Below, in pieces: positions 7,415 to 16,192 of a DNA stretch of 64,000 nucleotides. The notes under the pieces are model-generated. The model saw nothing but the letters and a program-made list of their open reading frames with translations. It made no database searches and was not told the DNA's origin. This stretch comes from Rhizobium altiplani (lineage in GTDB: Bacteria; Pseudomonadota; Alphaproteobacteria; Rhizobiales; Rhizobiaceae), in the NCBI RefSeq assembly GCF_001542405.1, contig NZ_LNCD01000101.1, positions 1 to 64,000 on the forward strand, in the 5' to 3' direction. Made by a program: the position numbers and the translations under genes. Numbering within the stretch: the first letter of the stretch is position 1; every line of letters begins with the position of its first letter.

Positions 7415-9550
7415 ATGGCGAAGAAAACCACGAAGGTACAAATCAATCTTGTCTCGATTCATGACCAAAAGCCTCATCGAGGCAATGGTGGCGAGCTCCA
7501 TCAATTTGCCGAAGACGGCGCCGAAGTCCTGACCACGTCACAAGGCACGCCTGTGGCTGACGACCAGAATTCATTGAGGGTAGGCGCCCGCGGGCCCCTC
7601 ATCGTTGATGACTTTCACTTCCGAGAGAAGATTTTCCATTTCGACCACGAACGCATTCCGGAGCGGGTTGTCCATGCTCGCGGTTACGGTGCACATGGTT
7701 TCTTTGAGACCTACGAATCTTTGGCAGCATATACGAGAGCCGATATTTTTCAGCGTGCCGGGGAAAGGACACCGGCATTCGTTCGCTTCTCCACGGTCGC
7801 AGGCAACAAAGGTTCCTTCGATCTTGCCCGTGATGTCCGCGGCTTTGCTGTGAAAATGTACACACAGGAAGGAAATTGGGACCTCGTTGGAAACAACATT
7901 CCTGTTTTCTTTATCCAGGACGCCATCAGATTCCCGGACATCATCCACGCCGTCAAACCGGAACCTGACAGGGCCTTTCCGCAGGCGCAGTCGGCCCATG
8001 ATACTTTTTGGGATTTCATCAGTCTTACCCCTGAGAGCATGCACATGATCATGTGGGTGATGTCGGATCGCGCCATTCCACGCTCATTTCGCTTTATGGA
8101 AGGGTTCGGTGTTCACACGTTCAGGCTCGTGAATGCGAAAGACGAATCCACATTCGTGAAGTTCCACTGGAAGCCAAAGCTTGGCCTTCAATCCGTGGTC
8201 TGGAACGAAGCGGTCAAGATCAATGGTGCCGACCCGGACTTTCACCGCCGCGACCTTTGGCAGTCCATACAGTCGGGCAATTTTCCTGAATGGGAACTAT
8301 GTGTGCAGCTGTTCGATCAGGATTTCGCCGACAGCTTCGATTTCGACGTCCTCGACCCGACGAAGATCATTCCCGAAGAGATCGCGCCGGTGAAACCGAT
8401 TGGACGGCTGGTATTGGACCGGATGCCTGACAACTTCTTTGCCGAAACTGAGCAAGTTGCATTCATGACCCAAAACGTCCCGCCCGGAATCGACTTCAGC
8501 AATGATCCGCTGTTGCAGGGGAGGAATTTTTCTTATCTTGACACGCAGCTCAAGCGCCTCGGCGGTCCAAACTTCACGCATCTACCCATCAACGCACCCA
8601 AGTGTCCGTTCCAGCATTTCCAACAGGACGGCCACATGGCGATGCGCAATCCGGTCGGCCGCATCAACTATCAACCCAACTCTTTCGGTGAAGGGCCACG
8701 AGAGTCCCGCGAACTGGGTTACCGGCACTTTGCCTCGTCCGAGGAGGGTGGAAAGGTACGACTTCGTCCGGAAAGCTTTGCCGATCACTATAGTCAAGCC
8801 CGACAGTTCTACATCAGCCAGACCGAGCCCGAGCAGCGCCACATAGCGGCTGCTTTGACGTTTGAACTGAGCAAGGTGGAGACGCCGGTCATCCGGGAAC
8901 GCATGGTTGCTCATCTGCTTAATATCGACGAGAGCCTCGCCAAGACCGTCGCCGATAAGCTTGGCTTCCAGACCATGCCTAAGGCCGCGGATGCGGCAAT
9001 GCCGACACGTCAGGATCTTGCGCCTTCACCTGCCCTCAGCATTGTGGAGAAAGGCCCGAAGCGGTTCGAGGGCCGAAAGCTTGGCATCCTCATAACGGAT
9101 GGCGTAGACGCCAATCTGCTGAAGGGATTGATCGATACTGTCGGAAAGGAAAAAGCGGTCGTCGAGTTTGTTGCTCCCAAGGTGGGCGGGGTTACCGCTT
9201 CGGACGGCAAATGGATCCAGGCACATCACATGATCGATGGAGGCCCGTCGGTGCTGTTTGACGCCGTGGCATTGCTTACGTCCTCCGCAGCGATCGAAGA
9301 CCTCATCAAGGAGGCTACGGCGCGCGACTTTGTGGCCGATGCCTTCCAGCACTGCAAGTTCATCGGATACGACCAGTCCGCCGTACCCTTGCTCGAAAAA
9401 GCGGGCATTGCTGGAATGGAAGACGAGGGCATTGTTTCACTATCAGGAAAAGACAGCCTGCCGTCCTTCGTCTCAAAGCTTGGCACGCTTCGTGTTTGGG
9501 CCCGTGAGCCCTCTGTGAAACTCGGCAAGCCGTCAGTCCCGGCCAAATAG
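7415..9550 (+). CDS. katE: Large-subunit catalase HPII type
   Basis: A 711-residue monofunctional heme catalase of the large clade, which breaks hydrogen peroxide into water and oxygen in the cytosol. The catalytic His is in RVVHARGYGAHG (about residue 87) and the Asn in WDLVGNNIPVFF (about 160); the heme-ligand Tyr is in GRNFSYLDTQLKRLGG (about 374). After about residue 550 a class-I glutamine-amidotransferase-like (DJ-1/PfpI) domain follows (KLGILITDGVDANLL, then GPSVLFDAVALLTSS), as in E. coli HPII (753 residues). The N-terminus is shorter than HPII. AGGGAAAG precedes the ATG. It is preceded by an EcfG-like promoter and followed by a hairpin. Confidence 0.97.
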   Translation: MAKKTTKVQINLVSIHDQKPHRGNGGELHQFAEDGAEVLTTSQGTPVADDQNSLRVGARGPLIVDDFHFREKIFHFDHERIPERVVHARGYGAHGFFETYESLAAYTRADIFQRAGERTPAFVRFSTVAGNKGSFDLARDVRGFAVKMYTQEGNWDLVGNNIPVFFIQDAIRFPDIIHAVKPEPDRAFPQAQSAHDTFWDFISLTPESMHMIMWVMSDRAIPRSFRFMEGFGVHTFRLVNAKDESTFVKFHWKPKLGLQSVVWNEAVKINGADPDFHRRDLWQSIQSGNFPEWELCVQLFDQDFADSFDFDVLDPTKIIPEEIAPVKPIGRLVLDRMPDNFFAETEQVAFMTQNVPPGIDFSNDPLLQGRNFSYLDTQLKRLGGPNFTHLPINAPKCPFQHFQQDGHMAMRNPVGRINYQPNSFGEGPRESRELGYRHFASSEEGGKVRLRPESFADHYSQARQFYISQTEPEQRHIAAALTFELSKVETPVIRERMVAHLLNIDESLAKTVADKLGFQTMPKAADAAMPTRQDLAPSPALSIVEKGPKRFEGRKLGILITDGVDANLLKGLIDTVGKEKAVVEFVAPKVGGVTASDGKWIQAHHMIDGGPSVLFDAVALLTSSAAIEDLIKEATARDFVADAFQHCKFIGYDQSAVPLLEKAGIAGMEDEGIVSLSGKDSLPSFVSKLGTLRVWAREPSVKLGKPSVPAK

Positions 9551-9561
9551 GCATTTGACGC

Positions 9562-9586
9562 AGGCGCGGCAATATTTGCCGCGCCT
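9562..9586. terminator. Hairpin between convergent katE and treZ
   Basis: An 11-bp perfect stem (AGGCGCGGCAA paired with TTGCCGCGCCT) with a three-base loop, placed between the two convergent genes. It lacks a T-run on either side, so it may act as a bidirectional barrier or mRNA 3' end. Confidence 0.6.
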
Positions 9587-9675
9587 ACCAGGGTGGAAGT
9601 CGTTACTGAGCGTTACTCGCTAGCTTTTCCGCTTGCTTCTTCACTGAACGGCGCTCTGAACAAGGCGATTTTGCC

Positions 9676-11426
9676 TCAAAGGACATATAGGTGCGTTGTC
9701 CATGGCTGCAAAACCTCCTCTGCAGCCCCGTTGACAGGCGGATACACTCTCTGGCCAAAATCGCGTTCCATCGACATTGCCCGCCCTGAGGCATTGGCTC
9801 TCAACTGCAAGGTTCGCGCACCTAGCTTCCAGTCAAGGAACACCGCATGTTCAACCGCAGAAACGACCGAGCCCGCGTAACCGTCTGCATCCGGTAGCAA
9901 GGGAATAACGTGGTTGCGACGAACGTCGATCAGCCGTTTGAGAAAAGATGTCCACGCTGACCCCTGGTCGTCAGCGTCCCAATCGAGTTTCGAGTCCAGA
10001 AAGGTCGAGAGATCGTTCGGATCAGGCAGATCCTTCGCATCACAACCTTCGGGCAGACCACCAAAATTTTCTGCTTCTGTCGACCTGCCGGCGGCGATCG
10101 CTCTCGCCAACTCACCTTCATAGTCGGCGAAGAAGAGAAACTTGCGCGGAGTCAGATGGTCGTCGCCCATGAAAAGAAGCGGGATTTGCGGTGACAGCAT
10201 AAGGATCTCTGTCAAAACCCTGTGACAGCGTTGATCAATCATGGTGTGAAGACGATTGCCAAGCGCACGGTTTCCCACCTGATCGTGGTTTTGAAGAAAA
10301 TGCACGAAGGCGGTAGGCGGCAACGAAGCCGAGTGGTCTCCCTTGCTGGACTGGAAATTCTTGCCTTCGTATAGATATCCCTTTTGGAGCGTCTGCTTCA
10401 TCTTCTGCCACGGCTTGTCGCCGAATGGCACATAGTGGCCAATCGCCTCGCCCGTGACCGCCACGTGCATGGCGTGATGGAAGTCGTCGTTCCAGTCGGC
10501 AACAAAAAACGATCCCCCATTTCGAGAGAGCAGATTAGTCGCATTGGCTGGATTTTCCGTGATCAAGTGCACATGGCGATCCAGAAAACGCATGCGAACC
10601 TTCTCAGAAATCTCTTTCAGTATGTGAAGGTCGCTCTGATCTCGATCTGGTCTACGGCATCGAACCTCAATCCATCGAACCGGAATTGATCAAGCCAATA
10701 GATGGCGTTGTCGATGAAAAAGCGCCTTACGGGCTCCCTTTCGAAAGCAATCTTCGGACCCCATGGTGTTGGATCGTCTTTACGAAAGAACTCTGCTGCA
10801 TAGAGCGGCAGGAAATTCCCCTCTGGTCCGAAGTGGTTGTAAACGACATCAAGAAAAACCATGAGGCCATATCGATGGGCTTCGTCCACAAAGCTTTTGA
10901 CGTCGTCTGGCGAACCATAGGAATTATGAGGAGCATAGGGATAGACGCCGTCGTACCCCCACCCTCTTGTGCCCGGAAACTGGGCGAGTGGCATGATCTG
11001 CACGGCCGAAACACCTAATTCCGCAAGCCGATGCAGGTGCTTTTCCGCCGCCGCGAACGTTCCTTCGGCTGTAAATGTGCCAATATGAATCTCATAGATT
11101 ATGGCCTCCTCCCAGGGACGGCCCTTCCATGGTACCTTCCAATTGAAGTCGGATCCCCAGAGACGAGATGGTCCGAGCACCCCGGCGCTTTGTCGCCGTG
11201 AGGCGGGGTCCGGAACACGTGTGCCGTCCACAAGGACGAACCAATAGTCCGCACCGTCGGTCAAGGTTTCCGTAACGGAAAACCAGCCGTCATCAGCCCG
11301 GTCCATTGGAACCTGCCGACTATCGATCGCGACAGAGACGCGGGCCTGCGTTGGCGCCCAAAGCGTGAAGATGGTTGATCCGTCGGGGTTGGAAACTGGC
11401 CCCCAGGAAAATTCCCAGCCTTTCAT
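9676..11426 (-). pseudogene. treZ: treZ, malto-oligosyltrehalose trehalohydrolase, frameshifted
   Basis: A GH13 protein that releases trehalose from maltooligosyltrehalose. The first part (ATG at 11426) shows the N-terminal domain (MKGWEFSWGPVSNPDG), EIHIGTFTAEGTF, GWGYDGVYPYAPHNSYGSPD, DVVYNHFGPEGNF and the nucleophile strand RFDGLRFDAVDQIE. It then stops at 10617. The next frame continues at once with DLHILKEISEKVR, HLITENPANATN, FLQNHDQVGNRALGNR and the C-terminal domain, to 9676. Restoring one base near 10643 gives about 583 residues, the family's usual size. The start overlaps the SDR stop (ATGA). As read, no functional enzyme would be made, unless the missing base is a sequence error. 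Confidence 0.85.
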
Positions 11427-12199
11427 CGCAGCAACCCCTGCCCACCGTCGACGAAGACCGGGCTTCCAGTGATGTGCCGAGATGATGTGCTCACCAAGAA
11501 AAGGATGGAGTCGGCCACATCGCCAGCCCGCCCCGGCTCCCCTCCCGAGATCGGAACGGTACCTTCCGGCCAGATCACCGGTACCTCTGACTCCTCCCTG
11601 TGTCGAACCTCGGTCGAATCTTCGATGTTGGTCTCGATCGCGCCAGGACATACCACATTGATGCGAATTGCATGCCGGGCGAGTTCGAGGGCAAGCTGCT
11701 GGGCCATGGCGACTTGGGCGGCCTTGGTCGCGCTATAAGCGGTTGCACCTGGTGTCGTGAATGTGCGCACCCCGTTGATGGAAGAAACGATGACGATCGC
11801 TCCTCCCCCTGACTGCTTCAGTAACGGAACCATCTTGTTGAGGGTCAAGTAGGTCCCACGCAGGTTGACATGAACGGTTGTATCCCATTCCGCGGGTGTG
11901 AGGTCATCGATCGGTGCCCATACGCCATTGATACCAGCATTTGCGATGACCGCATCGAGGCGTCCGAAACCTTCCAATATTTTACCTGCCGCGCGCTCCA
12001 TATCTTGCTCCGACGCGACGTCGCCTGCCATTGCTATTGCCGTCGTCCCGGTTTTTTCAAGGCGCTTCTTGAGTGCATCGAGCGCGCTCGGATCCAGATC
12101 GAACAGGAAAAGATCGTAGCCGGCCTGCGCCAGTTTCTCTGCCGTCGCCAGCCCGATCCCCGATCCCGCTCCTGTGACAAGTGCAACGGGTTTAGCCAT
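11423..12199 (-). CDS. SDR-family oxidoreductase
   Basis: A 258-residue classical short-chain dehydrogenase. It has the cofactor motif TGAGSGIGLATAEKL, an acidic end to the second strand (LFLFDLD, favouring NAD), the NAG motif (VIANAGINGV), and the catalytic Ser-Tyr-Lys set in IVSSINGVR and YSATKAAQVAMAQ. The C-terminus VFVDGGQGLLR is typical. The substrate is unknown. Its start follows directly on the stop of the upstream small gene and its stop overlaps the treZ start, so the three genes form a tightly coupled operon with the promoter at 12496-12520. Confidence 0.9.
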   Translation of the reverse strand: MAKPVALVTGAGSGIGLATAEKLAQAGYDLFLFDLDPSALDALKKRLEKTGTTAIAMAGDVASEQDMERAAGKILEGFGRLDAVIANAGINGVWAPIDDLTPAEWDTTVHVNLRGTYLTLNKMVPLLKQSGGGAIVIVSSINGVRTFTTPGATAYSATKAAQVAMAQQLALELARHAIRINVVCPGAIETNIEDSTEVRHREESEVPVIWPEGTVPISGGEPGRAGDVADSILFLVSTSSRHITGSPVFVDGGQGLLR

Positions 12200-12469
12200 C
12201 TATTGTCGCTCGTCGCGCTCCGCGAGATCACTCGGCGTCGCTCGGGACGCGGCGGCCCCGAAAGGTTCGGAGGTGGTGGCGTTGCCGTCGGTTCCGAATG
12301 CCGTAAGCTGTACCAGGACCTCCTTGGCGTGGCGCACGGCGCTGTCTCCCGCGAGACTACGGTCATCGGTCACCATCCTGACGGAAACAAGTTCGCCTCC
12401 CTCGCCGACAAATTCGACCGTGAGCTTTCCATCGACAACAGAGCCGACATGGGTTTCGAGAAGCTGCAT
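12200..12469 (-). CDS. Small protein of unknown function, first gene of SDR-treZ unit
   Basis: An 89-residue protein: MQLLETHVGSVVDGKLTVEF, then GEGGELVSVRM and KEVLVQLTAFG, ending in a Ser/Ala-rich tail. The frame is open to 12652, but only the ATG at 12469 has a near-perfect ribosome binding site (AGGAGG, five bases away) and it follows the EcfG-like promoter. The strand-rich pattern suggests a small beta domain. I do not recognise a named family. The stop abuts the SDR start. Confidence 0.7.
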   Translation of the reverse strand: MQLLETHVGSVVDGKLTVEFVGEGGELVSVRMVTDDRSLAGDSAVRHAKEVLVQLTAFGTDGNATTSEPFGAAASRATPSDLAERDERQ

Positions 12470-12495
12470 GACGTCCTCCTGCATTGGCGAGAAGG

Positions 12496-12520
12496 AATGC
12501 TTCGGACGAGGCGTTGTTCC
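12496..12520 (-). promoter_or_regulatory. Weak EcfG-like promoter, SDR-treZ operon
   Basis: Minus strand GGAAC (12520-12516), 16 bases, CATT (12499-12496). The -10 deviates from NGTT, but place and spacing fit; the start codon at 12469 is 27 bases away. Confidence 0.4.
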
Positions 12521-12658
12521 CCTTCGATGCCAAACAGATACTGACATCATAAGGCCGTGCGCCCGTGCCCGTGCAATCAATGTCGGCATAGCATGGTGAA
12601 TACTGAGAGAAGCTGCAGGCTTCTTAAACCGAGGGCAAGAATTTTGCGCCAATGGTTC

Positions 12659-12937
12659 TCAGTGTACGGACGCCGAGGTAGGAGCGTTGATCAGGAGCGC
12701 CTCAGGGCCTGGATATCGAGAAATCAGAAGGGTGACCAGTTCATCCTGGGTGTTATGGCCCTGGTGAAAAAGATCTATGGCCGCTCCGCAAAGTACCTCG
12801 GAAGCTCTTTCATCCGGTTTGGCGTCAAAATGCTTATACCAGGTCTGAACGGAGCGTGAGAGCATCGCCATATCCGCATCCCGAAGCCATCGCATGAAGG
12901 TCAAATTCATTCTCCCGGTTGCTTGGTCGGAAGCCAT
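12659..12937 (-). CDS. Small helical protein, W-x3-IxLF family member 1
   Basis: A 92-residue protein. The central part (VQTWYKHFDAKPDERASEVL, then CGAAIDLFHQGHNTQDELV) matches the layout of two other small proteins in this window, at 26637-26858 and 38715-38927: a Trp, a variable loop, a small-residue helix, an aliphatic-acidic-Leu motif, and an E/D-L helix. AGGGTAG lies near the ATG. No signal peptide. The family is my own observation; no function is known to me. Confidence 0.65.
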   Translation of the reverse strand: MASDQATGRMNLTFMRWLRDADMAMLSRSVQTWYKHFDAKPDERASEVLCGAAIDLFHQGHNTQDELVTLLISRYPGPEALLINAPTSASVH

Positions 12938-13116
12938 CGTAACTACCCTATATTAGAGGTCAATCATGAAGTCGCGTACGGTAGCGGACGCTTATAATGA
13001 CCCTCCGATACCACCGACCTCGGCCCCGAGCGTGCGGTATCGCACCAATTCGGTTTTCCTGGAACCAAACACTCATTTGAGGTTTTCCTTCCAGTATCCG
13101 TTGCGGGGAAGAGATA

Positions 13117-13617
13117 ATGACCGCACACATTTCTCCCGGCTCGATGGGCGAAGAAATTGCCGCGCTCATTCCGGCACTACGGGCGTTTGCCCGTACTTTC
13201 TATCGGCATCCCAACGACGCAGATGATCTTGTACAGGAAACACTTGTTAAGGCTCTGTCGAACCTTGATCATTTCAAGGAGGGTACGCGGCTGAAATCGT
13301 GGCTCTTCACCATTATGCGCAACAGTTTTTGCACACGGTATCGGATTGCGAAACGAGAGACCGTCGGGATAGCGGACGGTTTGTCGCTAAAGCGAGCCGT
13401 CGCGCCCGAACAGGAGTGGAGGGTTCGCGGTCATGAACTTGAGGTGGCATGTGCAAGCCTGCCGCCCAAGTACCGCAGCGCTTTTGAGTTCATTTTCATT
13501 GATGGGCGCAGCTACGAGGAGGCGGCTGATTATTTCCATTGCCCGATCGGCACTATCAAGAGCCGTGTCAATCGCGCACGTCGGCATCTCATGATCGAAC
13601 TTGAAGTACCGGGCTGA
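13117..13617 (+). CDS. ECF sigma factor of the EcfG-like group
   Basis: A 166-residue RNA polymerase sigma factor. Region 2 runs from LIPALRAFARTFYRHPNDAD through DLVQETLVKAL and GTRLKSWLFTIMRN; region 4 holds LPPKYRSAFEFIFIDGRSYE, EAADYFHCPIGTIKSR and VNRARRHLMIEL. The DADDLVQET and F-T-I-M-R-N motifs are those of EcfG (ECF15) sigma factors, which drive the alphaproteobacterial general stress response. GGGGAAGAG precedes the ATG. A GGAAC box at 13061-13065 has GGTT after only 15 bases, so autoregulation is possible but unclear. No phyR or nepR is visible nearby. Confidence 0.9.
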   Translation: MTAHISPGSMGEEIAALIPALRAFARTFYRHPNDADDLVQETLVKALSNLDHFKEGTRLKSWLFTIMRNSFCTRYRIAKRETVGIADGLSLKRAVAPEQEWRVRGHELEVACASLPPKYRSAFEFIFIDGRSYEEAADYFHCPIGTIKSRVNRARRHLMIELEVPG

Positions 13618-13738
13618 TCCCCTGGGGATCTGTAGTGGTCCGTCCTCGCACTTGTGATGGACGAACAAGGCCGTCGGTTGCAGATTTCCAAACCGAAATC
13701 CCTTTTAGCGCGATTGGCGCCCTTCCATTGCCAGCAAT

Positions 13739-13763
13739 GGAACCAAGTCGCGACGCGTCGGTT
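13739..13763 (+). promoter_or_regulatory. EcfG-like promoter, unit 13787-14475
   Basis: GGAAC (13739-13743), 16 bases, GGTT (13760-13763); start codon at 13787 after a leader of about 17 bases. Confidence 0.6.
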
Positions 13764-13786
13764 CAAGACTGAGAATGGAGGAAATC

Positions 13787-13999
13787 ATGAAATCAAAAAC
13801 CACGAGAGACGCGAAGGGCGCCTTCGCACCATCGCAAGCAAAGCGCGAAAGCGACGGAGTTGAAAGTGCCAAGCCGGCAGTGGTTACGGGGTCGGAGGAT
13901 GCCTCTGTGAACAAGGTCCCCCCGGGTGGCAAAAAGACCAAGGACTGGAACGTCAACTACGACATTTCTGAAGTGAAGCAAGACAACGATCAAGGTTAG
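13787..13999 (+). CDS. Small hydrophilic protein of unknown function
   Basis: A 70-residue Lys/Asp/Ser-rich protein (MKSKTTRDAKGAFAPSQAKR at the start, VPPGGKKTKDWNVNYDISEV near the end), probably largely disordered. An upstream ATG at 13775 is in frame, but GGAGGAAATC before 13787 makes the second start better. It is 29 bases upstream of the next gene on the same strand, so both should share the promoter at 13739. Similar small proteins often accompany general-stress genes in rhizobia; role unknown. Confidence 0.65.
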   Translation: MKSKTTRDAKGAFAPSQAKRESDGVESAKPAVVTGSEDASVNKVPPGGKKTKDWNVNYDISEVKQDNDQG

Positions 14000-14028
14000 C
14001 AAAAGCCGCAGTTTACGGAGAACGAGCT

Positions 14029-14475
14029 ATGTCGAACGTCGTCAAAACGGGCCAGGACGAATCGAACAATGCAACCAGTCGAACGACCTTTGGTCGCTCG
14101 ACTGAGAGTCAGGCACAGATCCGTGATGCTGCGGCAGTCGAGACCTACTCACCGGACGAGCCCTTGAATGTCTATCGGCTCGAACCGATCGCCGCACCAG
14201 ATGATCCGCGGTGGGACAATGCCACAAATCACGGCATTGTCATCGTTGCGGCCCGAACCGCTGGCGACGCGCGTATTGTAGCAGCGAGCCGGGAACTTGA
14301 TTTCATGGAGGTTGACGCCGCTCCCGCTGAGGATGTCACCACCTCGAACGCAAGCGCCTTTCGAGACGACAAGCTCTATACGGTAATCGAACTCGAGCGG
14401 GGACGTTCGGACCTGAAACGCGGTGTACTAGGCGGAAACGTTTCGGTGAACACAATCATATCGACTCAGACCTGA
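14029..14475 (+). CDS. Protein of unknown function
   Basis: A 148-residue soluble protein. The first 45 residues are Asn/Thr/Ser-rich. From NVYRLEPIAAPDDPRWDNAT it looks globular, with HGIVIVAARTAGDARIVAAS and a C-terminal DDKLYTVIELERGRSDLKRG then GVLGGNVSVNTI. The arrangement resembles conserved hypothetical proteins of rhizobia. GGAG lies in front of the ATG. Second gene of the unit that starts at 13787. Confidence 0.7.
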   Translation: MSNVVKTGQDESNNATSRTTFGRSTESQAQIRDAAAVETYSPDEPLNVYRLEPIAAPDDPRWDNATNHGIVIVAARTAGDARIVAASRELDFMEVDAAPAEDVTTSNASAFRDDKLYTVIELERGRSDLKRGVLGGNVSVNTIISTQT

Positions 14476-14499
14476 ATTTCCGGCGGCCGTCGGAGGCCC

Positions 14500-14922
14500 T
14501 TATCCTTCGGTCCGGCGCTGAATGGCTGCTGCCACAAGCGGCAGGGCCGCAGTAAATGCTGATCCGAGCGGTATCGTGCGAACAAGGCTTGCCAGGACAT
14601 AGGTACCGGCCATTGCTCCCGCCAGTTTCAGCCATGGGTAATCACCGAGTTGCGCATGCGCGCTCGCATCCGCCCATTCGGCACGTGAACGAATTACAGT
14701 GTCAGCTTGCTGTGTAACAACCGAAAGCCTGGCACGAAGATGCTCGACTTCATCCTTCACTGCTAAAAAATCCGCGTGAACGTCCTCAAACGTTCGCCGC
14801 GAAAACGCATCTGGTACGACCCGATCTTCCGCGTGAGCATCTGCCTCCAGCAAAGCCAAGTGCTCCTGTAAGTCGTCGTCGGTGTCGAACTCGACCGGGC
14901 GTCCAGTAGTGTCGGCATTCAT
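14500..14922 (-). CDS. Small protein with C-terminal membrane helices
   Basis: A 140-residue protein. Residues 1-50 are acidic (EFDTDDDLQEHLALLEADAH), 50-85 form a probable coiled coil (DVHADFLAVKDEVEHLRARL), and 100-135 are hydrophobic (WLKLAGAMAGTYVLASLVRT, then IPLGSAFTAALPLVAAAI). The plan recalls DUF883/ElaB-type membrane-anchored proteins, though not closely. The frame opens at 14997; the ATG at 14922 has GGAGAGAC upstream. It converges on the 14029-14475 gene. Confidence 0.65.
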   Translation of the reverse strand: MNADTTGRPVEFDTDDDLQEHLALLEADAHAEDRVVPDAFSRRTFEDVHADFLAVKDEVEHLRARLSVVTQQADTVIRSRAEWADASAHAQLGDYPWLKLAGAMAGTYVLASLVRTIPLGSAFTAALPLVAAAIQRRTEG

Positions 14923-15044
14923 CCTAGTCTCTCCAAATTTCCCGCGCGTCATCGCGAAGCTGGAGGCCTTCCTCGCTAACCTCACACCAACAGACACGGC
15001 GGCGGTTTTCCGCCACCGAGCGAAGGCTCAATCGAACGAATTCT

Positions 15045-15206
15045 TCATCGCTTAATCACACGCATTGCAATTGAGACGACAAAAAGCACGAGGAAGATGA
15101 AGAACAGGATCTGAGCGATCGATGCGGAAGCTCCAGCGATACCGCCGAAACCAAGTACACCGGCAATCAATGCGACCACCAAAAATACAAGTGCGTAGTA
15201 AAGCAT
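15045..15206 (-). CDS. DUF1328 (YtjA-like) small membrane protein
   Basis: A 53-residue protein with two membrane helices: MLYYALVFLVVALIAGVLGF, the loop GGIAGASASIAQ, and ILFFIFLVLFVVSIAMRVIK. This is the standard DUF1328/YtjA form; function unknown, inner membrane. GGAGG precedes the ATG at 15206. An exact EcfG consensus lies 30 bases upstream. It is a common member of the general-stress regulon in rhizobia. Confidence 0.92.
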   Translation of the reverse strand: MLYYALVFLVVALIAGVLGFGGIAGASASIAQILFFIFLVLFVVSIAMRVIKR

Positions 15207-15235
15207 TTCAACCTCCGTCATTTTGACGAGAGGAA

Positions 15236-15260
15236 AACGGACCGAGAGGCGATTGGTTCC
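15236..15260 (-). promoter_or_regulatory. EcfG consensus promoter, DUF1328 gene
   Basis: Minus strand GGAAC (15260-15256), 16 bases, CGTT (15239-15236). Exact consensus. Confidence 0.8.
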
Positions 15261-15279
15261 GAGGCCGGCCAGTAGTGGG

Positions 15280-15807
15280 TCAGACAGCTGCCAGCGTGCG
15301 GTTCCTGGTGAACGCGAAGTCACCATCATTGGGCTTCGGTGGTTCGGCGGCGGCCAGATATGCATTTACGGGAACAGTCAGAACGAACCAGACACCTGCC
15401 CCGAAGATGAACAATTCTCCGGATTGATCGCCTGCGCGAGCAATCATTGGCAGACAGACAGAAATGAGGAGCACGAGCATTCGCACCGACCACTCGGTTT
15501 CTCGCTTCCTGATTGCGAGGGCCGCCCTTGCGCGATACGCGCGTGCATCGTACTCACCGCGCTTCGGTCCTGCCAGAAGTGTCCATGCAGGGCGGAATGA
15601 AAGAAGCATCAAGGTACTTGCCGCAATCAACCATCCCGTTCCTGAGAGGAGCCAGCAACTCGCGGCAATCAGGCACGAAATGACGATGAGCTCCCAAGCA
15701 GGACCGAGCTCGTCCGGGGAGCGCCGGCTTTTCTCATGCCAGATCTGGAGTGCCCGCGACGCCCCCTGAAGCATCGGCTGGTCAACGAAACGACTGATAA
15801 ATTCCAT
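15280..15807 (-). CDS. Membrane protein of unknown function
   Basis: A 175-residue protein with three or four hydrophobic segments: WELIVISCLIAASCWLLSGT, GWLIAASTLMLLSF, MLVLLISVCLPMIA and LFIFGAGVWFVLTVPVNAYL. The N-terminal 30 residues are soluble (MEFISRFVDQPMLQGASRAL). The frame is open far upstream; I chose the ATG at 15807 because AAGGGC lies before it and it begins the protein-like part, but 15855 is possible. No known family recognised. It lies upstream of the DUF1328 gene on the same strand, which has its own promoter inside the end of this gene's region. Confidence 0.65.
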   Translation of the reverse strand: MEFISRFVDQPMLQGASRALQIWHEKSRRSPDELGPAWELIVISCLIAASCWLLSGTGWLIAASTLMLLSFRPAWTLLAGPKRGEYDARAYRARAALAIRKRETEWSVRMLVLLISVCLPMIARAGDQSGELFIFGAGVWFVLTVPVNAYLAAAEPPKPNDGDFAFTRNRTLAAV

Positions 15808-16118
15808 ATTGCGCCCTTTGGTCCACGAAATACCAACAACAGGCAATTTCGGCATGAGCGTGGCGTCGCTGTCAAAATGGTCAGGCGACAACTGACAGCA
15901 ATCCACTGTTGCCGGGCGCAGGTGAGGAAAGGACGTCGTGATCTCGGCGAGGTAGCGCCGTTTCGTCCCTCTCACCGAGCGAGCGACCGTTGCTAGTCAT
16001 CGACAAGTTGGGACCGGCGTGCCGTTGCCTTCGCGGCGTTGGACGGTGCACGGGGATATGGGCTGGCGGACCCGCTGCGATCGTATTGAGCTGGCACTCG
16101 TTTTTTTTGGCCGGATCT

Positions 16119-16144
16119 GGAACAGGCCGCTCGCCGCGCGCGTT
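16119..16144 (+). promoter_or_regulatory. EcfG consensus promoter, PLD gene
   Basis: GGAAC (16119-16123), 17 bases, CGTT (16141-16144). It lies inside the longer open frame that begins at 16019 and so argues for the start at 16193. Confidence 0.7.
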
Positions 16145-16192
16145 TCGCGAGACATCGAAATCGCCACGAAGTTACAGGAAAAACCTCGCCGA

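Noticed and set aside
13061..13084. EcfG-like box upstream of the first sigma gene
   Set aside because: GGAAC is followed by GGTT after only 15 bases; spacing is outside the 16-17 seen elsewhere, so I do not call a promoter.
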